Shown here piece after piece: positions 35,418-44,596 of a stretch of DNA of 64,000 bases (position 1 is its first letter; every line of letters starts with the position of its first letter). The stretch is from Desmodesmus armatus (lineage: Eukaryota; Chlorophyta; Chlorophyceae; Sphaeropleales; Scenedesmaceae): assembly GCA_007449985.2 (NCBI GenBank), contig VIIQ02000121.1:62001-126000 (forward strand), in the 5' to 3' direction. The notes below the pieces were generated by a model. That model saw only the letters and a list, made by a program, of their open reading frames with translations. It had not been told where the DNA came from and ran no database searches. The translations under genes were made by a program, and so were the position numbers.

Positions 35418-38331
35418 TCAACAGCTCAACTGCTGCTGCGGTATCAACCTGACAACCACACCTGCTAGCTGGTTATCTGGAGTGCGCCTGATGGACTTCA
35501 CCACAGCTCTCCACTGCCCCCAGTCTAGCGCCTGCTGCCCACCAGCTGCTGCTGCTGCTGCTGCTAGCTGCTGCCCCCCTACCCCAGCAGCGGCTGACCG
35601 CTGCTGAGGCTGCCAGTGTCCAGCAAACTCTAAGGCTTCTAGCACCTGCTGCTGCAGCAAACAGCCCACCGACCAGCCTCCGCTGTCAATGCACTGCAGC
35701 ACCACAGGTTGATGCTGCTGCTCTTGCTGCTGCTGTTGCGGCTGCTCTGGCAATTGCTGCTCAGCATGTGTGTGCTGCAAGGTGCCGCCTGTGCTGCTGC
35801 TGGGCTGCAGCGTCAGCACACAACCGGCTTTGAAGCTGCTGCTGCTGCTGCTGCAGGGTGGTGCCTGCCACTGCTCTCCTGGCCGGCTTGGCTGCAGAGG
35901 CATGTCTGTGAAGAGCCAAGCAAGAACGACAAGGGGAGAACAAGGGGTGGTGAAGGGACAACACCACAAAGGAAGCCTGTTACACTGGCAAGCCACCAAG
36001 ACATGGCACATGGCTGTATAGCTACAACACACTGCTCAGCTGTGCAAGCAAGCTTGTTGCTGTTGGCATATTGCTATCAAGCTACATGCATGCTGCTTAG
36101 CGGCTGTACCACACTCAGCACCTAGAAAGCCTCACACAATCCTTGCCAGCCACAACCAGAAGGCACCATGCCAGCAGCAACAAGCTTGATTGCAGAGCCA
36201 ACACGGCCCATGGCTTGCATGTGTTTGCCAACTCTGCCCCTCAGCCAGTACCATTGCATGATGCACCCCTTCCCTTGCCCCCTGCACCCACCTACTGGCT
36301 CACAGGGCCCGCCAGGTGCCGCAACCACAGGCACTGGCAGGGAGAGGGGGTGTGCTGCAGGGTGCCAGGCCACAATCACGCCCTCAGCAGTGTAGCGCAT
36401 CTTGACCCAGCCAGGCCGCACAAAGCCACCATCCTGCAGGGGGCAAACACCCAAGCCCCGTGTCAACATGTACACCTACGCGGTTGATTATTGTGCAATG
36501 GTGGGAGTCCACATACCTTTGATGCCAAACAAAACCACATGCTTTTAAGGCTGTGCCCCTTGTTCAGAATGTTTAAGCGCCCGCCCAACCCCTGCAGTTG
36601 GTGTGCACACATGACTGCACATTGTGCTGCTGCCAACCAGCCACCGCCCAGATCAGATGCACGCAACATCCACTGGGTCATGTTTTGCCATCATCATCAT
36701 CAAAATCATCATCATCACCACCTCGCCTTGTCTTGCACCACCTCAACCGCGACGCAGCAACATGTGAGCACGGTTTCTGGCCCCACTTACCCACCTGGTC
36801 TCCTGCTGTACGCGCACCTGCATTGTGCATCTACCCCCCCCCTGCCCCTCGCACCCCCCGCCCGCCCGCCCACCTGATCTCCCCCCGGGCCTTGGCCATC
36901 CAGCCCCGAGTCCCTGCCCATCTTGTTCTGAAGCATGCTGCGACCGCACGTCTGATCTTGGCATTGACAGCCTCCTCAGCTTCCTGATCATCCCTCAGGC
37001 TGCACATACAGCAATTTTAATCCTGCACTGTGCATCCCCCCCCCCCAACCGCCCCCTCTCCCCCTGCACCCACCTGATCTCCGCCCGGGCCTTGGCCATC
37101 CAGCCCTGAGTCCCTCCCCATCTTGTCCCTGAAGCGTGCTGTGACCGCCCGCCTGATCTTGGCCTTGACAGCCTCCTCAGCCTCCCGCTTGTCCCTCAGG
37201 CTGCGCATACGGCGCCGCTCCAGGGTCTCCTGCCGTTTGAGCCACTCCTGCTCCGTCATTTGAGTGCCTTCCTTGGGGCCTGCAGGCAGTTGATGGGCAG
37301 CAGCAGGCAGCAGCAAGCAACAGCAAGCTGGAGATGCTATGTTGGTCGGTTGTATGGATGAACCACCGTCGCATGCCTGCAGAGAAGAACACCATGTTTG
37401 TTAGTCATCGCGTGGGCATAGTGCACCATGGGATGACTAACAAACATGGTGTTCTATTCTGCAGGCATGCAACAGTGGGTCACCTACATGCATGTTAGTC
37501 ACTGTACATGTGTGGAACCCTTAGAGCACATGCTTACTCCACAATTACAGGTCATTTGGGCACTGCCATGGGGACCGCTAGCTGCAGCAAGCAGACAGTA
37601 TGTGTTTGCCGCCTGACTAAGTTGACTGCTCAGTGCCGGCAGCAGAGTGCAGTCTAGCGAAGGTGGGCATACTGTGCAAGGAGAGGCATACATGTCTTTC
37701 AGTCAACTCCAGAAGGCCTGTCTTCCACATGCAGCCAGCAGGGGTATGAAGTATAACCAGCACGAAAGCTAACAGTGGGCACCCAGTAGGGCATGCGCGT
37801 TGCAAAACCCCCAGCTGCGACAGGAGGTGCAAATTGGGAGAAGGCTGGGCAAGGCTACACCTGCATGTCCTGAGACTGTGCTGAGCATGGCGGCACCATA
37901 CCGTACCTTTGCCCTTCCAGGTATATGTGAGGTTTGGCAGCAGCTCCATTTCAGACCAGGCAACATCAGTAGCTACGCCGGCCTCCTTTTCGAGCTTGGC
38001 CCGCTGTCGAGCTGTCAAGCGCAGGTTGCCATCATCACCAGCTGCTGCTGCACCACTGTCTCCTGATGGCGATGTTGCGCGAGACCTAAAAGACGAGAAA
38101 AGAGAGGGTAACGATAGTGTGCTGATGCATGTTGCAAGCAGTGCAAGGTGCACACTGCAGCATGCGCACACCATCACCCATCATCCATCACCCGCACCTG
38201 CTGTTCAACTGTGAATCCTGCCGTTGGAGGCGTGGCCGTGCTGCTGGGCGTGCCTGGTAGCCTCCGGCCTCGTCCTCTGTTTCTGCGTCATCCTGAGACT
38301 TGGTAACTTCTGAATCAGCGTCTGAATCCAT
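35418..38331 (-). CDS. INO80 complex subunit B-like (PAPA-1/IES2 family) protein, 5 exons
   Basis: Exons (minus): 38331-38198, 38085-37907, 37279-37074, 36433-36292, 35905-35418; 382 residues, all phases closing. The protein starts with an acidic segment (MDSDADSEVTKSQDDAETED). It then shows the PAPA-1 signature: LTARQRAKLEKEAG, an LLPN stretch, the charged helix MTEQEWLKRQETLERRR followed by KREAEEAVKAKIRRAV, and a final VKMRYTAEGVIVAWHP strand pair. Plant INO80B proteins end similarly with an RWV...GTVVTFP segment. The family is a subunit of the INO80 chromatin remodeller, so a nuclear location is expected. About 160 C-terminal residues (Gln/Ala-rich, then WGQWRAVVKSIRRTPDNQLA) go beyond the usual family end and I do not recognise them. 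Intron 2 holds a long inverted repeat, and intron 3 holds a decayed copy of exon 3. Confidence 0.75.
36818..37213 (-). repeat. tandem duplication (about 200 bp) of INO80B-like exon 3 and flank
   Basis: Block 36818-37012 matches block 37019-37213 at an offset of 200-203 bases, at clearly more than 80 percent by eye. The right block contains the 3' half of exon 3 with its donor. The left block lies in intron 3, keeps the donor and has an acceptor-like TGTGCAG. It carries a 1-nt deletion that breaks the frame. Confidence 0.88.
37371..37470. repeat. 39-bp inverted repeat with 22-base loop in intron 2 of the INO80B-like gene
   Basis: The arms 37371-37409 and 37432-37470 pair with only two mismatches. 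Weaker pairing continues outward for about 10 to 20 more bases on each side. Transcribed, this would fold into a long stable hairpin. Confidence 0.95.
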
Positions 38332-38605
38332 CACCTGACTTTCTTTGCTGCGAGATCACTCCTTGGTGCTCTGGTGTGAAGTACAAGTTGGTGTCGTGTC
38401 GCAGCTCACGCTTTGCAAGGAATCCAGCTGCAGTTTGCAAGTACTATCTTGATGGTGGTTGGGCAAATGTTCATTGCCGAAATATGAACCTGACACTGAA
38501 CCTCAAAACTGATCTACACACCAGGCTTGCAGTGCCGAGACGCATGTGCAGCGCAATCACTTGATCATCTGTTACACCCGTGTTTCGGTCTGGTTGAAAG
38601 TCACG
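38332..38605. promoter_or_regulatory. short bidirectional promoter (INO80B-like / CtpA)
   Basis: Only 274 bases separate the two divergent start codons, so both genes must share this regulatory region. No specific element was assigned. Confidence 0.5.
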
Positions 38606-40826
38606 ATGCAGTCAGCCAGGGTGCCCCAAGGGTGTCACAAGCAGGGGCACTGCCACCACACAAAGTTCAGACCTTTCAGTGCAGCTGCTGCTCCTAAGCA
38701 TTTGTGAGCTCTTCAAAACTGGTTCAATTGCTACATTCCCAAACACTTGGTGCTGAACAGGAGTGACACGTTGCAATGCAGGCAGAGGTGCCGAACAACG
38801 GCAGCAGCCCAGCCAGAAAATGGCCAACATGGCCCTGGCGCACAGGTGTGGCAGCCTGTGCATACATCTGAATATTTGGAGAACACACCTGATGCTGGTT
38901 TAGTCGTTGTGCTGTTCATGCAATTGCATCGTGCTGCCACCCCCCCCCCCCCCCCCATCCCCCCAACACACATTGGGAGGGTGGTTTGTCGGGCGGGGGC
39001 AACGGGGGTTGGGCGTGGGAGTGGGGTGCAGCATCATGACTTGTGGCTGGTACTGGTGTGACTTGTGCCTCACAGCTCTGCTTGACTTGTGCCTTCGCCT
39101 GTCGTGTCCTGCAGGTTGGGGCCAGGCTGGCAGCAGCAGCTGCAGCAGCAGTGCTGGCCATGGGTGCGGCTTGCCTGCCCAGCCAAGCTGTGACTAGTGA
39201 GCAGCTGCTGTTCCTGGAAGCCTGGCGGGCTGTGGACAGAGCCTATGTTGACAAGTCATTCAACGGACAAAACTGGTTCAAGGTCAGTACAGTTGGAAGG
39301 CAGCAGTGCTTGCTCGACATTCAGGGTCAGGCAGTGATGAGAGGCCGATGCAAGGGCGCCACTACCCCGTGTTTGACACGTGCGCCATTCTGCACACAAT
39401 ATAGCACACGCATCAGCAGCACTGTGTCACCCTGTCCTGCAGCAGAATGACAGCAACAGGGAGCATTACAGACTCTTGGGTTTGCAGCTTGTGCCACTAC
39501 CCTCGCCAGTACCAGGCAAAGGCCGGCACTGCTGCAGCAGGGGCAACCTGATGTGCACATGCATGCAACAGTTACATGGACCCATGGACTGTACCACTGC
39601 TGCTGCTGCTGTCATGCTTGCTGCAGCAACGAGAGAGCTTTCTCAAGAATGAACCCATGATCAAAAGGGAGCAAACTTACACTGCTATTCGCAAGCTGGT
39701 GTCGGGTTTGGACGACCCCTTCACACGCTTCCTGGAGCCCAGTAGGCTGGCAGCACTCAGGAGGGGCACCGCAGGTCAGTCATGCAGGCAGCAGTGGTTT
39801 CAGTTATACTGCAATCACAACGTTGTGGATAGCTGTGGCATCACAGGTCAGACATACAGGCAGCAGTGTTTCACTGGCAGTTGGGTTGGGCAATGCAGGT
39901 CAGACATGCAGGCGGCAGGACAGGCAGGACAGTGTCATCTGGGCCAGGCAGGCAATGCAGGCATCGTGCAAGGCCTTGCAGCAGCAGTGATGCCCGATGT
40001 GTGGTGCCAAACCCTGTGCATTTTCTTACTGCTTGACTGAGGACAGTGCAGACATGGTAGTAGTGTGCGTGCACAACTACCACGTCTGGTCAGAGCAGCC
40101 GCTGGGTGTTTGAGTTCAGACGCTGTGAGTGCATACGCCCTGCACATCCCAGCACAGCAGTCAAACATGCAGTTGTGCAGATGTACCACTGCTGCCACAT
40201 GCGCTGATGTCTTGTTTAATGTCACCCAACAGGTTCTGTGACCGGTGTGGGTCTGGAGATAACGTATGATGGAGCAGCGGGCAGCGACATAGTGGTGTTG
40301 ACACCCACAGCAGGAGGTCCTGCTGACAGGGCAGGGGTGAAGGCAGGGGATGTGATCGTGTCTGTTGACGGGACACCCACCAAGGGTCTGTCGCTGTATG
40401 ATGTGTCAGACTTGCTGCAGGGTGAAGCTGACTCACAGGTGGGGCAGGCACGGTATGGTTTACAGTACAGTACAGTACAGTACAGTACAGTACAGTACAG
40501 TACAGTACAGTACAGTACAGTACAGTACAGTACTTGGGGACAGAGTCCTAACCTCGGCGCTAGCCAGCGAGCCACGGCTCATGAGGGTTGTATGGTTGTA
40601 TGGTTGTAGGCTGCCGGGATGTAAGTCCTTGCATGGTTTGACTAGCTGCCTTCCTTTGCATCCTGTGCTGTGTGCCATGACTGCAGGTTGAGGTTGTGCT
40701 GCATGCTGCTGGTGCCCCCAGCAACTCACGCAGCTTGTCGCTCACGCGGCAAAAGGTGGCCATCAACCCAGTGTCTCATGCAACATGCACAGGCATCCCA
40801 GCAGCTGCCCTGCCAGCAGGTGTGCA

Positions 40827-40857
<31 letters not shown>

Positions 40858-42556
40858 GCTGGCTTTCACGACAGCACATGCCAGCTTGGTGCCATTTTGG
40901 TGCCAATTCATTTTGCGTATGCGAAGCTGTACGACTGGGTCAGGCGCAGGGCCCTGGGGTGTGAAGGAGGGCACACAAGTTTTTGCATGCTCCAACATGT
41001 GGCACCCAGAGCTGCAGGCTGCCCCACGTCACCTCAAGCACGTGACGACACATGCAACCTACGTGTGGATTTACCAACACTGGATTGTTGCCAACGAGTA
41101 GCGGCTACTTCCTCATGGGTTTCATTGTGGTTTGGAGGGGCAGGATCAGTGGGCTTGCTGACCGACCCGTACGGACCACTCAGTGTTATTATCCGGCGCT
41201 GCGACACCCTGCTGCCTCTCCTCTTGTGTGCCCCAGGTGCGTCAGGCCCCGGCAAGCTGGGCTACACTGTAGTACAGCTGTTGTCATTGTGAAGAGGTCA
41301 TTGTGAAGAGGGGCAGGCTGCACGTTTCTGCTGACGTGTTTTGTGCCTGACTCAGGGGTCCGCCACTGTGCGTCCACTTCACTGACTGAACTCTCCTTGC
41401 CTGCCACCCCACCCACTTTCAACCCTGCAATCCTCAGGTGCGTCAGGCCCCGGCAAGCTGGGCTACGTGCGTCTGGCCACCTTCAACAGCAACACCACAG
41501 CAGCAGCACAGGAAGCCCTGTACGACCTGCAGAAGCAGGGGGTGGCGGGGCTGGTGCTGGACATCCGCAACAACGGGGGCGGCCTTTTCCCGGCAGGTGA
41601 GCCTTTTACAGCAGCAATGCCATTTTTTTTAAGGGCCCATTTCTTCAAACCTGCACATTCGTGGGCTGGCTTTGCTCATTGCTGTGCTCACAGGCTGAAG
41701 CGACTTGGAGCAGCCAGTCAGCACCATCACTGTCGCTGCCGTGTGCATGGCTGATGGCCCCAACCGCTGACCCAACGACCAACTGCGCTCCCGGCTCCCC
41801 GCTCTTGCCGAGTTGTTGTGCTGCACATTGTGATTGTGGCGCGCATGCTAATTCAATGCAATCTGTTGACGCCCGCTTTTGTGTCCCAATGTTGGTGCGC
41901 AGGTGTGAATGTGGCGCGCATGTTGATAGACCAAGGGGACCTAGTGCTGATAGCTGACAACCAGGGTGTGCGGGACATCTACTCAGCAGATGGCAACTCT
42001 ATAGACAAGTCCACGCCGCTGGTGGTGCTGGTCAACAAGGGCACGGCAAGTGCATCTGAGGTGGGTGTGCACTGCTTTTACGGTTGCTGCTGTGCATTCT
42101 GACTGTGCCCTTACATGGGCGTTGAATTTGGGATCAGTAGTCTTGTGCACTTGCAGAAGCATGAGTGCATGTACAATTTGAAGGGCTGTGTCTGGCTTGG
42201 TGTGACTCTGCCAGCCAGGTGAGTGTGCTTATACAATGCTGACAACAGACGTTGTGTGGGCTGTGGTTGCTTTCCTGCAGGTGCTTGCTGGCGCGTTGAA
42301 GGACAGTGGCAGGGGGCGCATTGCAGGAGAGCGCACCTTCGGCAAGGGACTTATCCAGACAGTGATCGACCTGTCTGACGGCTCAGGGGTGGCAGTGACT
42401 GTGGCGCGCTACCAGACGCCGGCCGGTGTTGACATAAACAAGATCGGGATCAGCCCCGATGTACAGTTAGACCCAGAGGCGTTGCCAACGGACCCGCAGG
42501 GTGTATGCTCTGCGCTTGCAGCACCGGACAGCAGCCTACCACGGCTATTCAGCTAG
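38606..42556 (+). CDS. ctpA: thylakoid C-terminal processing peptidase (D1 protease, CtpA), 9 exons
   Basis: Exons: 38606-38703, 38782-38845, 39115-39282, 39627-39774, 40233-40438, 40687-40819, 41438-41596, 41903-42060, 42281-42556; 469 residues, all phases closing. CtpA cuts the C-terminal extension of photosystem II D1 in the thylakoid lumen so the manganese cluster can assemble. The N-terminus is bipartite: a Gln/His/Arg/Ala plastid transit part, then a hydrophobic LAAAAAAAVLAMGAACLPSQA lumenal signal. Next come LFLEAWRAVDRAYVDKSFNG, the PDZ domain (SVTGVGLEI to TPTKGLSLYDVSDLL), and the protease core. Catalytic Ser is S375 in NKGTASAS and catalytic Lys is K400 in GERTFGKG. The 25-residue spacing equals that in the Scenedesmus obliquus enzyme (S372/K397). 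The ending VCSALAAPDSSLPRLFS resembles that enzyme's end. Exons 1 and 2 are inferred from phase and composition. Introns contain duplicated exon fragments, a TACAG microsatellite and a 30-G run. Confidence 0.93.
38939..38957. repeat. C homopolymer run in CtpA intron 2
   Basis: About 19 consecutive C. Assembly length is unreliable over such runs. Confidence 0.85.
40461..40533. repeat. (TACAG)n microsatellite in CtpA intron 5
   Basis: Fourteen exact 5-base units plus a partial one, starting 22 bases after the exon 5 donor. Confidence 0.97.
40827..40856. repeat. 30-base G homopolymer in CtpA intron 6
   Basis: It begins seven bases after the exon 6 donor boundary. The transcript would carry an uninterrupted G tract able to form a quadruplex. 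The true length may differ from the assembled one. Confidence 0.9.
41234..41265 (+). repeat. 32-bp exact copy of the CtpA exon 7 acceptor and start, inside intron 6
   Basis: Identical to 41435-41466, which spans the acceptor CAG and the first codons (ASGPGKLGY) of exon 7. The sequence diverges immediately after. Splicing to this copy would reach a stop within about 10 codons. Confidence 0.95.
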
Positions 42557-43029
42557 CAGTGGTAGTCAGATGGTTCGGATGTGCTGGTTGGGCTGCTGGT
42601 TTGTGGTAGGAACCAGCACATAGATGGTAATGAGGTACAGGTTGGCAGAGGCTAGTGCTGTCTGTGCACCAGACTTGTGTGTATGCTGCAGTTCAGCAGG
42701 GGTGTGCAGGGGTGTGTTGAACATCTGTGTCGCACAGCAGCGGCAGGTGATGAATCATAGAGAGGAAGAAGCGGGCTGTGCAGCTGATCCTGCAAACATG
42801 CTGGTGGTTTCCATACATCAGAAGCCCTGAACGATGTTGCGCCACACTCCATTTTTAGCATGCATGAACACACATCTTTCTCCTAGCGCAGTGTGCAAGG
42901 GGCCTGAAGGCTGTACGAGAGATCAGGTGACGTCAACCTGTCTGTTGCGTGATGAGCATTCGTCCAGCCCCGACAGGCATGGCCTGGTCGCGCTCGCAAG
43001 CCTGGGTGGGGCGCCACTGGGCCAGTTAG
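42557..43029. other. CtpA 3' flank containing repeat copy 1; possible unassigned upstream exons
   Basis: It holds the dispersed repeat at 42654-42874. Further on, a coding-like stretch near 42885-42926 (CARGLKAVREIR) may be an upstream exon of the next gene, but I could not join it in phase. Confidence 0.4.
42654..42874 (-). repeat. dispersed repeat, copy 1
   Basis: Matches 48486-48724 over about 220 bases in the same orientation. On the minus strand both copies stay open for about 68 codons with equal length, sharing segments such as SDVWKP and LNCSIHT. Likely a mobile-element or gene-duplication relic. Confidence 0.75.
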
Positions 43030-44137
43030 CAAGTGCATGGCTGGTTACACTGCACAGCCTTCCTATTGACCAACAAGGTAATGGTGTACCAACAACTATG
43101 AGTGTGTCGTCGGAATGAGTTGAGCCGTTCTGCAGGAACTGCTGCTGGGCCGGAGTGCAGTGCAGCTGCCAAGGGTGACGTCAGGGGTGCAGTGTAAGAG
43201 GGCAGGCCTAGTGATTGGAGGCTGTTGCAGTACGACGCACACCAGGGTGTTTCCTGTTCAGGACTCACAGCTGCAGGTAGAGATGATCAGCCAGATGGCA
43301 GTGGCACCTGACTCACAAAGCTCTCCTTTCAGTCAGCGCATGTTCTACTTTGCAGACCCTGCCGCATTGCTTGCTTGCTCTGCTGGTGAGAGCTGCACCT
43401 CACACTGCTCGCGATGCTACTGTGTTACTGTCACAACGTCCAGGTGTGCGGTTGGTCAGATGCTGCTGCTGCTGGTGCTGCCAGCGCCTCAGTGACACTT
43501 TCAACCATGTTGTTGGAGCAACAGACAACGGAATTGAGGGTGTGCTAGCAGTCCTGGACGTTCCAACAACACAATTCACCAAGCAGTCAGCACCATGATC
43601 TGCCAACTGTCTGGCTGGCTTCAGCTGCACATGCATATGCATCTCTGTCCACTTGTTTTCGTTGACAGACACGGCAGCTTAGGCCTCTGGATCTTACTAC
43701 AACTGTTTGGCTGGTTCAATGCAGCAGACAGCTGCACAGGGCCTGGGGCTCGACGCTCTGCTGTACTGGGAGATTTTGCAGCTGCTTTTTCGTAGAGCCG
43801 TGCTGGTGGCTTTGCGCCTGTAAGAGTTTCCACTGTGGGTCTACTTGTCTTCTCACAAAGGACCTCCCCTCAGCAGGGCCTGCTGAGCAAGTTGCTCCGA
43901 CATCTGGTAGTGGATATCGCCGAGGCTTCTGTTCTGGCTCCAACTTCATTCGAACTTGAATGTCCCCTACCAGAGCAGGCGACCACAAGGCTGAAGAAAA
44001 AAGAGTGGTGGGGTGAAAGCAACTTGTCACGGAGTGGCTCAGGGGCTTGCAGCGCAGTTCCAAACACCAAACCACGCTTGTATCAATCCGTCGAGCCCGA
44101 ATTGCAGCACTTTTTTGGTCGCTCTGCTAAACCCTAA
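43030..44137 (+). CDS. unknown helical protein, internal and C-terminal exons (5' end unresolved)
   Basis: Exons: 43030-43077, 43136-43174, 43262-43385, 43493-43539, 43725-43819, 43861-44137. All five junctions close in phase and give 209 residues to the stop. Peptides include WLHCTAFLLTNK, ELLLGRSAVQLPR, QLQVEMISQMAVAPDSQS, FSQRMFYFADPAALLAC, VTLSTMLLEQQTTELR, LGLDALLYWEILQLLFRRAV, then GLLSKLLRHLVVDIAEASVL and a Lys/Ser-rich end. The pattern is of amphipathic helices with aromatic and leucine positions, such as a helical scaffold. No signature residues were recognised. The start codon and any earlier exons were not found; one candidate lies near 42885-42926. The acceptor of the last exon is CACAAAG, which is non-typical for this window. 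A real gene is likely but the exact model is not. Confidence 0.5.
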
Positions 44138-44596
44138 ACCGTTGTTGAGGAGCTGGCTCCTTTGGTGGGTACATTACCAGTGCGCCCCTGAAGGAAGTCC
44201 ACTTCATCCTCCGGATACTTCAGCTCAATGCTACAACAGATTAAACAGTGCACAGTTGCAAGTTCTGCTGTTCCGAGTGCCCGAGAACAAGCAGTACATG
44301 GTCGTGCAGAACTGGCCACTGTTGGCATTGACAGTCTCATAAGTATGTACTAGATTCGTTGGCGCGCCCTGGTCAGCGGGCAAGCTAGCTGGAGGCGATG
44401 CTGTTGAGGAGCGGGGATGCAGCAGCAGCAGCACCCACGTGCAATGCTGGAAGGCCACAGGCAACAGCAGCGCTGGCGCGAGAAGGTATGTACGGTAGCA
44501 GTGAACTCAGCAGTAGTTCAGCAGCTGCGGGTGCGTCTCGCTGAGAAGCATTGACAGCAGCTGGGCACTTGCTGTCAACAACACACACCCTGTGTG
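44138..44596. other. intergenic, upstream of the minisatellite
   Basis: No gene recognised. It includes a short CTAAACCCTAAACC at 44127-44140 resembling plant telomere repeat, too short to be meaningful. Confidence 0.4.

Noticed and set aside
44127..44140. CTAAACCCTAAACC telomere-like repeat
   Set aside because: Less than two units; far too short for an interstitial telomere.
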